Below are positions 1 through 7,461 of a stretch of DNA of 18,434 nt, one piece after another. Under the pieces are notes generated by a model. It worked only from the letters and a program-made list of their open reading frames with translations. It ran no database searches and was not told the origin of the DNA. Origin of the DNA: a bacterium BMS3Abin14 (GTDB taxonomy: Bacteria > BMS3Abin14); NCBI GenBank assembly GCA_002897695.1, contig BDTG01000048.1:1-18434 (forward strand), given 5' to 3'. The position numbers and the translations under genes were made by a program. Position 1 is the stretch's first letter. Every line of letters starts with the position of its first letter.

Positions 1-140
1 AAACGGAACTTTCTGAACTCAAGGTGGGCAGCCAGAATCCGTCCCTCTTCGAAGTGCCGAAAGGCTACCAGAAGTTCGCCATGCCCGCAGGAATGCCGGG
101 TGGTCTTCCAGGCGGCATGAAGATCCCCGGAAGAAAATAG
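1..140 (+). CDS. C-terminal fragment of a secreted DUF4412-like protein (paralog of the next gene)
   Basis: An open frame runs from the left edge (first whole codon at 3) to the TAG at 138-140, giving the last 45 residues of a protein whose start lies outside the window. Its segment SLFEVPKGYQKF matches STFSVPKGYRKV near the end of the protein encoded at 236-982, so the two are tandem paralogs. After that shared motif this copy has a short Met/Gly/Pro-rich tail (AMPAGMPGGLPGG, then a basic end), which the downstream copy lacks. Proteins ending in such an 'F.VPKGY.K' motif are typically small exported proteins of the DUF4412 kind. No biochemical function can be stated. The family name is a judgement from the motif, not a search result. 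Confidence 0.75.
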   Translation, partial: TELSELKVGSQNPSLFEVPKGYQKFAMPAGMPGGLPGGMKIPGRK

Positions 141-144
141 AGTC

Positions 145-219
145 TTGGGGTCGGACCTCAGATTCTCAGGTATTTATGAATTAGCGAAAGAAACCTGAGA
201 ATCTGAGGTCCGACCCCAA
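145..219. repeat. Perfect 27-bp inverted repeat (REP/MITE-like hairpin) between paralogous genes
   Basis: The left arm 145-171 begins ttggggtcggacctcag and the right arm 193-219 is its exact reverse complement, with a 21-nt loop at 172-192. It begins 4 nt after the stop of the upstream gene and ends 16 nt before the ATG at 236. There is no T-run after the right arm, so it is not a canonical intrinsic terminator. The long perfect arms look like a palindromic mobile repeat (REP or MITE type). The RNA hairpin could still affect transcript stability between the two genes. Confidence 0.8.
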
Positions 220-235
220 TTGTTGAAAGGATAAA

Positions 236-982
236 ATGATGAAAATTATAAAAACTTTTAACATCGTCCTGGTTCTGCTGGCGCTGTCTGCCCTCCCCGC
301 TCACGCCGGGTGGGTTGAGACAAACCAGCAGCAGGAGGTAACCTATTTCGGTAATGGTATCGTAAAATCAGTCCTTGGCCCCGAGGCGGAAGAGCCTGAA
401 ATGATAATGAACTTCGATAGGGGGACAGTCACCCTTGTGAATCACGGCTCACGGACCTTTACATCCTTCAGGCTCGAGAAGTTCTGCGACTATCTCAAGG
501 GAATGTTCTCAGCCTATCCCCCCGATATGCTGGCTGGGTTGAAGCAGCATAACGAGTCGCAGCCGAAGCCCAAGGTCAGCACCAGCAGGATCGGCAAGGG
601 AGGGACTATTGCCGGCTTTGCGACGACTAAATACAGGGTAATAAACAATGGTCAGCTGAACAGGACTGTGTGGATTGCCGAGGACGCACGGCTGAAGAAA
701 TACACCGGCGCCCACTTCAGTAAGTTTATGGACGGCGCAAAAAAAATGACTACCTGTGTTGACCTCGGCATGAGCGGCGAAAAGGTGGACACATCTCCGG
801 CCTATTTCAAACTGATGAAGAGCGGTTGGCTGATGAAGGAAGAATTGGTGAACGAGGACGGCATGGAGGGATCATCAGCACCCGTGGTAAAGCTGGTGGA
901 AAAGAACCTTCCGGCCTCCACATTCAGCGTGCCGAAGGGGTACAGGAAGGTCCCCCTTGCGCAGTTCAACATGGGGAACTAA
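236..982 (+). CDS. Secreted DUF4412-like hypothetical protein
   Basis: This 248-residue protein has a signal peptide: basic MMKIIKTF, a hydrophobic core to about residue 20, and an AHA-G cleavage site near residue 24. The mature part is a mixed alpha/beta chain with the features of small periplasmic DUF4412-like proteins: an early 'VTYFGNG..KS' strand, a central IAGFATTKYRVINNG segment followed by 'TVWIAEDA', and the closing motif FSVPKGYRKV. Two ATGs are adjacent (236 and 239); a purine-rich aaagga at 225-230 precedes them. It is a paralog of the fragment at 1-140. Function is unknown; the family resembles proteins with a LolA-like lipoprotein-binding fold, but that is only inference. The signal peptide is clear and the family assignment is tentative. 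Confidence 0.8.
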   Translation: MMKIIKTFNIVLVLLALSALPAHAGWVETNQQQEVTYFGNGIVKSVLGPEAEEPEMIMNFDRGTVTLVNHGSRTFTSFRLEKFCDYLKGMFSAYPPDMLAGLKQHNESQPKPKVSTSRIGKGGTIAGFATTKYRVINNGQLNRTVWIAEDARLKKYTGAHFSKFMDGAKKMTTCVDLGMSGEKVDTSPAYFKLMKSGWLMKEELVNEDGMEGSSAPVVKLVEKNLPASTFSVPKGYRKVPLAQFNMGN

Positions 983-1109
983 CGGCTGAAAGTTCGTTCC
1001 AGCTGCGAATCCGGGTTTTAAGCGAGGGGCAACAAGTTTTTTATTGGCAATCCTTCCGTTGAAATGCTAACAAAGTGAAGGGGTTATTCATATACCAGGG
1101 AGGATTGGG

Positions 1110-1694
1110 ATGAAAAAGACAGGGACCGTATTTCTTAGCTGTTTGTTTTTGCTCCTGTTTGCATCGTCGGTGTTCGCCAGGGGTGGGACCTACATAGCGC
1201 TTCGCGGCGGAGGATCGTTTCTGAGCAGTACTGATTATATGGGGGGGACCCTGGATTTTGACACCGGCTACGATGCCTCCATTGCCATCGGCTATAATTA
1301 CATCCCCGGCCGAGTTGAGGTCGAACTCGGGTCAAGGAGCAACAGCTTCAGCTGTGGTGTTGGGAACAGCTGTGAGGATACAGCGATAAGCCTCATGGTC
1401 AGCACCTACGCCGAGTTCTATGACCAGCACATCGGAGGCATGAACATAAGCACGTATTTCGGTGGCGGACTGGGTATGTCCAGAGTTGCCTTCAACCTTA
1501 TCGGCGGAGACAACACCGATCTGGTTTTCTCCTACCAGATCACCTTCGGGGTCGGGCACCCACTGTCGGATACGATGACCCTTGACGTCGGATACCGGTA
1601 TTATTCCACTGAGGACCCCAAATTTCAGAATGGAACGGTGAGCATCCAAAACCAGGGGAGTTCCGTTTTTCTCGGGTTGCGGTTGGAAATCTAA
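1110..1694 (+). CDS. Small outer-membrane beta-barrel protein
   Basis: A 194-residue protein with a signal peptide (MKKTGTVFLSCLFLLLFASS, cleavage near VFA-RG at residue 24). The rest alternates short Gly/aromatic-rich amphipathic strands (YIALRGGGSF, ASIAIGYNYI, ISTYFGGGLGMS, TLDVGYRYY, SSVFLGLRLEI), the pattern of 8-stranded OmpA/OmpX/OmpW-size barrels. It ends in a hydrophobic strand with terminal Ile rather than the usual Phe. Cys82 and Cys88 flank a short loop and could form a disulfide. A ribosome site (gggagga, 1099-1105) precedes the ATG. The stop codon overlaps that of the convergent esterase gene by 4 nt, leaving no room for a terminator between them. Ligand and role are unknown. 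I see no convincing promoter in the 127 bp upstream. Confidence 0.85.
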   Translation: MKKTGTVFLSCLFLLLFASSVFARGGTYIALRGGGSFLSSTDYMGGTLDFDTGYDASIAIGYNYIPGRVEVELGSRSNSFSCGVGNSCEDTAISLMVSTYAEFYDQHIGGMNISTYFGGGLGMSRVAFNLIGGDNTDLVFSYQITFGVGHPLSDTMTLDVGYRYYSTEDPKFQNGTVSIQNQGSSVFLGLRLEI

Positions 1695-2287
1695 ACGGGC
1701 CCTTCGAACAGACCGTTCGCCTTTATAGTTTCAAATACCGTCTCGGCAATGAGGCGATGTCCCTCTTCGTTGGGGTGGAGATCCCCCCATATTATCAGCT
1801 CCTCCTCCGGACGGCCGTTTTCCAGCTCCTGCCGCCATCGCCCGTTTACATCCGAGTAGACGCCGCCGCACTCCTCAGCCGCTGTCCTCATCGCATCCCA
1901 ATATGGCCCAACCTGACGTTCGGCCCAGGGGTCCGGGATGACCTCTGACGACAGAAGGACGATCATGCTGCACCCGCCCGCCCTGATGGGTAATATCATC
2001 CGTTCGAGGATGTCCCGGAATGCCTCGGGAGATATGTCTGAGAAGGCGTCGTTGACCCCGAAATTAATGGTCACCAGATTCGGCTTGTGGGCCAGCACGT
2101 CGGCCTCAAGCCGGCAGAGGGCTTCCCGGGAGGTCTCCCCGCTCATGCCGCGGTTGATGATTTTCCAGGTATGACGGGAATCGGCTTCCTGGAGAAGCCG
2201 GGCAAGATACGAGACGAACCCCCAGGCGACCCCGTGGCCCTCCGTAATGGAATCACCGAAGGCGACGTAGGTGGCATCGTCCGTCAT
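1691..2287 (-). CDS. SGNH/GDSL-family hydrolase (lipase/esterase, TesA-like)
   Basis: A 198-residue cytoplasmic enzyme with the SGNH blocks in order: FGDSITEG (nucleophile Ser13), GMSGE (oxyanion Gly, residue 47 or 50), FGVND (Asn79) and WGDLHPNEEGH (Asp169/His171). This catalytic set hydrolyses ester or thioester bonds in lipids, acylated sugars or CoA esters; the substrate cannot be read from sequence. I place the start at 2287 because this ATG overlaps the TGA of the upstream phosphoesterase (ATGA) and lies 12 residues before the nucleophile, as is typical. The frame stays open further upstream, but that part is low-complexity Arg/His/Pro sequence antisense-free only by chance and lies inside the neighbour gene. 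No signal peptide is present. It is the last gene of the thrC operon. Confidence 0.88.
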   Translation of the reverse strand: MTDDATYVAFGDSITEGHGVAWGFVSYLARLLQEADSRHTWKIINRGMSGETSREALCRLEADVLAHKPNLVTINFGVNDAFSDISPEAFRDILERMILPIRAGGCSMIVLLSSEVIPDPWAERQVGPYWDAMRTAAEECGGVYSDVNGRWRQELENGRPEEELIIWGDLHPNEEGHRLIAETVFETIKANGLFEGPV

Positions 2288-2778
2288 GACACGAAGAGTC
2301 TTCTGACCTCCATGGTCTCGGTGTCGATGAGGCAGAAAGACATTTCCTCGTGAAGGCCCATGAGATCCCCCGGGTTTAAAAGCAGGGTGTCGCCGATGCG
2401 GCGCTCGGAAAACTTGTGGGTGTGCCCGTATAGGACGATCTGAAAATCCCCGCATGCGGCAATGGACCGCGCAAAAGTGGGGTAATGGAAGGCAGCTACC
2501 CTCAGGTCCTCGATGTCAACCGTGATGCTCCTTGCGTATTCACGGATCTGGGGACACTCTTGAGGTATCATGCGGGAGACCGTAAGCGGGTCTCCGTCGT
2601 TGTTCCCGATGACCAGGTAGATCCTGCTCGGGAAATCCTTGAGAATGTCCAGCATGAAAGGCGAGACGAGATCACCCAGATGGAAAAGGGCTTGCGCCCC
2701 CTCGTCCATTGCCCTCTTGACGGCGGCCACCAGGGGTCTGCGGTGGTCGTGACTATCACCCATAACGGCCAGGATCAT
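2284..2778 (-). CDS. Metallophosphoesterase, YfcE/MJ0936 family
   Basis: A 164-residue calcineurin-like phosphoesterase with every metal-binding motif: GDSH (Asp8, His10), HLGD (Asp36), GNND (Asn59), a single His in AAFHYP (His98), and GHTH (His119, His121). Members of this compact family bind two Mn/Ni/Mg ions and hydrolyse phosphodiesters such as bis-pNPP in vitro; physiological substrates are mostly unknown. The length is normal for the family (about 160-185). A good ribosome site (aaaggag, 7 nt spacing) precedes the ATG. It sits 48 nt downstream of thrC and overlaps the next gene by 4 nt, so it is very probably co-transcribed with both. The link to threonine synthesis is by position only. 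Confidence 0.9.
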   Translation of the reverse strand: MILAVMGDSHDHRRPLVAAVKRAMDEGAQALFHLGDLVSPFMLDILKDFPSRIYLVIGNNDGDPLTVSRMIPQECPQIREYARSITVDIEDLRVAAFHYPTFARSIAACGDFQIVLYGHTHKFSERRIGDTLLLNPGDLMGLHEEMSFCLIDTETMEVRRLFVS

Positions 2779-2826
2779 CTTCGGACTCCTTTCGGGGGTT
2801 ATCTGTTCTGAATGGATCGTAAAAAG

Positions 2827-4230
2827 TCACCTCTTTTTAAGCCTCAGGTAGTTTGCCACTGCGGCGGCGCTGCTGTCGAGGGCGACGGGAGCGTTTTTCA
2901 GGTCATCCCCGGGATTGACCTGGTATTCGGGCCCAAAAGTATCCTCAAAATACATCCTCTGGAACTCGGCAAACTTTAACTGATGTGAAGTGGAATCCAC
3001 CACAAAAGTATGCTCCCTGTTTATCAGGCCCTGATCAAGGGCTTTTTTCAGTCCGGCAATGGATTCTCCACCCTGAGTGCATACAACGTGGCCATGCCTG
3101 TTGGCCGTGAGCATGGAGTCCATGATCTCCTGTTCGGCAACCTGGACAATGAAAACACGGTCGGCGAAGTGCTCTTCCACCAGCTGTCGTACCTTGGGAA
3201 AGGAGACCGGGTCTCCGATCATGGCAGCCTGAGCCACGCTTGGGCTCACCGGGACAGGTTCATACGTCCCCGTCATGCTCCAGCGGTAGATGGGATCCGC
3301 ATGCTCGCTCTGCACGCCGATAATGATGGGAAGCGATGGAATGATCTCCAGGCGGTGCAGGTCCAGAAACCCCTCCATGATTGCAGTAATGTTGCCCGCG
3401 TTGCCGATGGGTACCACAATAACCAGTTCGGATGTCTTCCAGCCGAGCTGCTGGGCAACTTCATAGGAATAGCTCTTCTGACCGTTGATCCGTACCGGAT
3501 TCTTGCTGTTTAAGAGAAAAACATCATATTTTTCTGTCAGTTCCTCCACGATTCTCATGCAGTCGTCAAACACTCCGGGCAGTTCGATTACTGTTGCGCC
3601 CGACCCCAGAGGCTGGGATAGCTGTTGGGGGGTCACCTTCCCCCTGGGGAGGAGGACCACCGACTTCACACGGCCCTTCGGAAGGTAGGAAAGGTAAAGA
3701 GCCGCGGCGGCGCTCGTGTCTCCCGTACTGGCACAGATGCCCAGCACCTGGGAAATGCTGCGTTTCCGGATGGAATAATTCAGGTAGCTGATGGCGCTGG
3801 CCATCCCTCTGTCCTTGAAGCTGGCCGAGGGGTTGAGCCCGTCGTTTTTTACGAAGAAGGGCGCCCCGACCCATCGCGAAAGATCGTTGTTGGCCTGTAC
3901 CAGAGCAGTGTGGCCTTCCCCCAGATAGATTACATCTTCCGGTTCAATGGCGGGAAGGATAAGCTCGTGGAAGAGAAAGATGCCCGAAAGGGAAGGGGCG
4001 TTTGACATCCTGCGCCGGTCAAAAGTTTTCTGCCAATCCTCTCCGGAGGTCTGTTTTAACGTATCAAAGGAAAGGTCCTCAAGTTTGAGCAGGGAACCGC
4101 AGGAAGGACAGGTATAAAGGAACTCGTCCAGGGAATGATGGGCGCCGCATCCGATGCAGTGGTATACGACGTTCCCCCTGTAGGTTGGCAGGCTATCCCC
4201 TGAAGTGGCTGCCAATTTGGTTTTTCCCAT
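2827..4230 (-). CDS. thrC: Threonine synthase
   Basis: A 467-residue PLP enzyme of fold type II that converts O-phosphohomoserine and water to L-threonine and phosphate, the last step of threonine synthesis. The N-terminus carries a zinc-ribbon-like element (Cys25-x2-Cys28 and Cys41-x2-Cys44), common in bacterial and archaeal threonine synthases. The PLP lysine is Lys139 within NPSASFKDRGM, and the phosphate-binding glycine loop is PIGNAGN. The C-terminal part VVDSTSHQLKFAEFQRMYF is also typical of the family. It is the first gene of a minus-strand operon and is divergent from the sensor kinase, with about 125 bp between; a matching promoter lies at 4282-4310. No neighbouring thrA or thrB is present in the window. 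Confidence 0.95.
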   Translation of the reverse strand: MGKTKLAATSGDSLPTYRGNVVYHCIGCGAHHSLDEFLYTCPSCGSLLKLEDLSFDTLKQTSGEDWQKTFDRRRMSNAPSLSGIFLFHELILPAIEPEDVIYLGEGHTALVQANNDLSRWVGAPFFVKNDGLNPSASFKDRGMASAISYLNYSIRKRSISQVLGICASTGDTSAAAALYLSYLPKGRVKSVVLLPRGKVTPQQLSQPLGSGATVIELPGVFDDCMRIVEELTEKYDVFLLNSKNPVRINGQKSYSYEVAQQLGWKTSELVIVVPIGNAGNITAIMEGFLDLHRLEIIPSLPIIIGVQSEHADPIYRWSMTGTYEPVPVSPSVAQAAMIGDPVSFPKVRQLVEEHFADRVFIVQVAEQEIMDSMLTANRHGHVVCTQGGESIAGLKKALDQGLINREHTFVVDSTSHQLKFAEFQRMYFEDTFGPEYQVNPGDDLKNAPVALDSSAAAVANYLRLKKR

Positions 4231-4281
4231 CCGTGTACCCTCGCTTTTTAAATAGTCCGTCAGTTGCGTAAACCACGGTGG

Positions 4282-4310
4282 ATAATATCAGCCTTTTTTC
4301 CCCATCGCAA
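4282..4310 (-). promoter_or_regulatory. Sigma-70-type promoter for thrC operon
   Basis: On the minus strand a -35 box TTGCGA (4305-4310) is followed after 17 bp by a -10 box TATTAT (4282-4287, 5 of 6 consensus). Transcription would start around 4275, leaving a leader of about 45 nt before thrC. It lies in the divergent thrC/kinase intergenic region. The prediction is by consensus match only. Confidence 0.55.
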
Positions 4311-4354
4311 CCGGGCGGGGACCTTGACAGGGAGGGGAGACCCGTTCTATTGGT

Positions 4355-6115
4355 GTGGTTATGATCTCGGATAAAAAACCCATGCCCGGGTCCTGGCTTC
4401 CGCAGGCCACCAAAACATCCCCCCGCTGGATGTCCATGTTTGTCTTGGTCCTTCTCATTACGTTGGCGATTATCGCATTCCTCAGCTACAGAAGCATCCG
4501 TATCGAGAGGGGGCTCCTGGAGGAGACCCTGTTCAGACAGGCCGACGGCCTGGCGAGGGGACTGGAGGCAAGCGTACGAACAGGAATGATGCGTTCCTCC
4601 TGGGAGGAGGGAGCCCTGGAAGCCCTGTTGGCCGAGACGGCTGCTGAGGCCGACATACTGGCCCTTATGGTTGTCGGGCCGGATGGAGCCATCCTCGGCG
4701 CTGGCGGCCGCCCGCCCCGGAGCGCTCTCCTGAAAGAACTTCTGGCCTCGCCACCGCAGCCCGGGGGACCGCCTCAAGGCCATTTTCTCTCCGAGGCGGG
4801 TCTCTACGTCTACAGTAAATCCTTCGCTGAGGCGGGCTCGGGAGGCATGGGCAGGATGATGGGCCGAATGATGGGGCGAGGCTACCAGAGCAGGCCGATC
4901 CCGGACAATTCGTGGATCATGGTCATCATGGACGCCGGCGCCCCCCTGTCCCTGAGGGCCCGGCAATTGAGGGGGAGTATCATGCTGGCCCTGCTCCTCG
5001 CGGCGGCTGCCTCCGGGATTCTGGGCTGGGTTTTCTGGAGCCAGCGGGCGAAAGAGGTTACCGCGGCCCTTTCCAGGACCGAATCCTACGCCCAGGAGCT
5101 CGTCCGGCGGATGCCCGTGGGAATGATAATGACGGACGGGCAGGGGAAGGTTGTCATGGTTAACCCGGCCTCGTTATCCCTCCTGAAAAAACGGGATGAA
5201 AAAAAGCTCCTCGGGGCCAGGATCTCCTCCATATTTCCACCGGAGATTCTTCCGCCTGAGCGTATTCTTCGGGGCAAAGGGCCATATATCACCGAGGGGA
5301 GCCTGCCTGTGGGGAAGGACAATGAAATGCGGATCAGCATCACGGCCACCGCGCTGACCGGAGAGGAGGAGAGCCCATCCGAGATGTTGATCCTCTTCCA
5401 GGATGTGACCGAATTTCATTCCCTTCGGGACAGGTTGGCGCACGCCGAAAGGCTGGCAGAAGTGGGTAAACTGGCTTCGACCGTTGCCCATGAGATCCGC
5501 AATCCTTTAAGCTCCATCCGGGGGTTCGCCCAGCTTCTTAAGGACAAGGTTCCTGAGGAATACGCCCGTTATACCGAGGTGATGGTCGATGAGGTCGATC
5601 GTCTTAACAGGGTTGTAAGCGGCTTGCTTTCCTATGCCCGGGCCGAGACCCCTCACATGGAGCGGTGGCCGGTCGCCGAGGTTCTTGAACACGTCAGCGC
5701 CCTGTCTGAAAGCGACAGCCGGTCCAGAGATGTTTCTTTGAGAACAGGCCAGATACCCGAGGATCTCCACGGATATTTCGACCGGGACATGGTGATCCAG
5801 GCGCTCCTCAATCTGGTGGTAAATGCCCTGGAGGCATCGTCCCGGGGCCAGATTGTTCGGCTGGAGGCCGGAACGGAAGGTGACAGGCTTGTTTTCAGCG
5901 TTACGGATGAAGGCCCCGGAATCTCCGGGGAAGATGCCGAGAAAGTTTTCGCCCTCTTTTACACCACCAGGGAGCAAGGGACCGGCCTGGGCCTTTCCCT
6001 TGTCCGGAAGACGGCTGAACTCCACGGGGGCCAGGCCGGCATTACGAGCACGGAATCCGGACAAACCGTTGCCCGCCTGGAGCTGCCATGGACGGAAGAA
6101 GAGGAAAGGATATGA
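4355..6115 (+). CDS. Membrane PAS-domain sensor histidine kinase (ZraS/NtrB-like) with Met-rich extracytoplasmic motif
   Basis: A 586-residue sensor: TM1 about residues 26-45, an extracytoplasmic domain (46-205), TM2 about 207-228, a PAS domain (about 245-350), HisKA with VAHEIRNPLSSIRGF (phospho-acceptor His379), and HATPase_c with N-box Asn490, DEGPG (518-522) and GTGLGL (542-547). I see no clear HAMP between TM2 and PAS. The sensor domain contains MGRMMGRMMGRG (165-176), a Met-rich string that could bind a soft metal such as Cu(I) or Ag(I); this is inference. The start is GTG at 4355 or ATG at 4361 (a purine-rich ggagggg lies at 4331-4337). Its stop overlaps the regulator start (ATGA), so the two form a two-component operon. 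I found no clear promoter upstream. Confidence 0.92.
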   Translation: MVMISDKKPMPGSWLPQATKTSPRWMSMFVLVLLITLAIIAFLSYRSIRIERGLLEETLFRQADGLARGLEASVRTGMMRSSWEEGALEALLAETAAEADILALMVVGPDGAILGAGGRPPRSALLKELLASPPQPGGPPQGHFLSEAGLYVYSKSFAEAGSGGMGRMMGRMMGRGYQSRPIPDNSWIMVIMDAGAPLSLRARQLRGSIMLALLLAAAASGILGWVFWSQRAKEVTAALSRTESYAQELVRRMPVGMIMTDGQGKVVMVNPASLSLLKKRDEKKLLGARISSIFPPEILPPERILRGKGPYITEGSLPVGKDNEMRISITATALTGEEESPSEMLILFQDVTEFHSLRDRLAHAERLAEVGKLASTVAHEIRNPLSSIRGFAQLLKDKVPEEYARYTEVMVDEVDRLNRVVSGLLSYARAETPHMERWPVAEVLEHVSALSESDSRSRDVSLRTGQIPEDLHGYFDRDMVIQALLNLVVNALEASSRGQIVRLEAGTEGDRLVFSVTDEGPGISGEDAEKVFALFYTTREQGTGLGLSLVRKTAELHGGQAGITSTESGQTVARLELPWTEEEERI

Positions 6116-7461
6116 TGGCGCGGAGGATCTGCGTCGTCGATGACGATTCCGCCCATCGGCTGATGCTCAGCGAGGTCCTTGGGGAGGAGGGTTACGAGAC
6201 TGTGGAGGCTCCTTCCGGAGAGGAGTGCCTGGAGCTGGTTTCCCGTCAATCGTGCGATCTTGTCCTCCTCGACCTGAAGATGCCCGGCATCGGGGGGATG
6301 GAGACCCTGATCCGGCTTAAGAGGTCCAACCCGCCCCTGCCGGTTCTCATCATGACGGCGTACGCCACTGTCCAGACGGCCATCGCGGCCCTCAAGGAAG
6401 GCGCCTACGACTATCTTATCAAGCCCCTGGATATTCATGCGCTCAAAGAATCGGTTAACGCCGGCATCGAACCCCAGAGCGATTTGGATCAGTTTCCGGA
6501 CACTCCGCCCGAACTTGATGATATGGGAATCATCGCGGTCAGCGGTGTCATGCGCGACCTTCTCGCGGATGTTGCCAGGGTGGCTCCCACGGATGCCACC
6601 GTGCTCATCACCGGGGAAAGCGGGTCGGGTAAGGAAGTGCTGGCCGACGTGATCCACAGGTTGAGCCCCAGGTCCGCACGGGTAATGTTGCGGCTTAACT
6701 GTGCGGCCATCCCGGAGAACCTTCTGGAGAGTGAGCTCTTCGGCCATCGAAAGGGGGCCTTTACCGGCGCGGACAGCGATAAGGAGGGAAAGTTTGTTGC
6801 GGCCGAGGGCGGCACCTTTTTCCTGGATGAGATAGGGGAACTTCCACTTTCTGCACAGGCCAAACTGCTGAGGGTGCTTCAGGATGGCCGGGTAATGCCC
6901 GTGGGAGGAACGCTGGAAAAGGAGACGGATGTCCGTATTGTGGCGGCCACCAACCGGGAGATTGAGCAGGAAGTGGAAGAGGGACGCTTTCGGGAGGATC
7001 TGTACTACCGGCTTTCAGTTTTCCCCCTCGTGGTCCCACCCCTCAGAGAGAGGAAGATGGACATTCCCCCGTTGGCCGATCTTTTTCTCAATCGTTTTTC
7101 CAAACGGCATGGCAAGGCTCTGAGGGGGATTTCTTCCCGTGCACTGGGTCGATTGGTGTCTTACGACTGGCCTGGCAATATCCGTGAGTTGATGAACATC
7201 CTGGAGCGCGGTGTAATCCTTTCAAGGGGGGGATTTCTGGGTGAAGAAGACCTGCCACAATCCATCACCGGAGCGCTGGGAGACAGCGTTCCCCAACCTG
7301 CCGACGCGAGGCAGGGCATCTCGCTCAAGGAGATGGAGAGGATGCTTATTGAAAGGACCCTGGCCGAAAAAGCCGGCAACAGGACCCATGCTTCCAGGAC
7401 GTTGGGAATCACCAGGAAAACGCTGCTCGCCAAGATAAAAGAATACGGGATCGAAGGCTAA
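6112..7461 (+). CDS. Sigma-54-dependent response regulator (NtrC/ZraR/AtoC class)
   Basis: A 449-residue activator with three domains. The receiver (about 4-115) has an acidic pocket at Asp10-Asp12, phospho-acceptor Asp54, Thr82 and Lys104. The AAA+ sigma-54 interaction domain (about 140-370) has Walker A GESGSGKE (168-175), the GAFTGA loop that contacts sigma-54 (215-220) and Walker B GGTFFLDE (233-240). The C-terminus is a Fis-type helix-turn-helix (about 410-446, [16 protein letters not shown]). The start ATG at 6112 overlaps the kinase stop and a second ATG follows at 6115; gaggaaagga (6101-6110) is the ribosome site. It should be phosphorylated by the preceding kinase and activate sigma-54 promoters. 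I saw no convincing -24/-12 promoter in the window, so its targets are probably elsewhere. Its stop overlaps the convergent tatA stop. Confidence 0.94.
   Translation: MMARRICVVDDDSAHRLMLSEVLGEEGYETVEAPSGEECLELVSRQSCDLVLLDLKMPGIGGMETLIRLKRSNPPLPVLIMTAYATVQTAIAALKEGAYDYLIKPLDIHALKESVNAGIEPQSDLDQFPDTPPELDDMGIIAVSGVMRDLLADVARVAPTDATVLITGESGSGKEVLADVIHRLSPRSARVMLRLNCAAIPENLLESELFGHRKGAFTGADSDKEGKFVAAEGGTFFLDEIGELPLSAQAKLLRVLQDGRVMPVGGTLEKETDVRIVAATNREIEQEVEEGRFREDLYYRLSVFPLVVPPLRERKMDIPPLADLFLNRFSKRHGKALRGISSRALGRLVSYDWPGNIRELMNILERGVILSRGGFLGEEDLPQSITGALGDSVPQPADARQGISLKEMERMLIERTLAEKAGNRTHASRTLGITRKTLLAKIKEYGIEG

Noticed and set aside
145-219. Rho-independent terminator after the first gene.
   Set aside because: The arms are unusually long and perfect, the loop is 21 nt, and no T-run follows on either strand.
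1042-1062. A sigma-54-like site (TGGCA...TTGA) upstream of the barrel gene.
   Set aside because: The distance between the GG and the downstream element is about 3 bp too long and the GC dinucleotide is missing.
4324-4353. TTGACA at 4324-4329 as the kinase promoter.
   Set aside because: No acceptable -10 box lies 16-18 bp downstream, and the transcript would start at the initiation codon itself.
4193-4966. A 257-codon minus-strand open frame spanning the thrC promoter region and the kinase N-terminus.
   Set aside because: It runs through the intergenic promoter, has low-complexity Gly/His/Arg composition and competes with the well-supported thrC and kinase genes.
5959-6747. A 262-codon minus-strand open frame antisense to the kinase and regulator genes.
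   Set aside because: It has no recognisable motif and fully overlaps strong HATPase and AAA+ coding sequence on the other strand.
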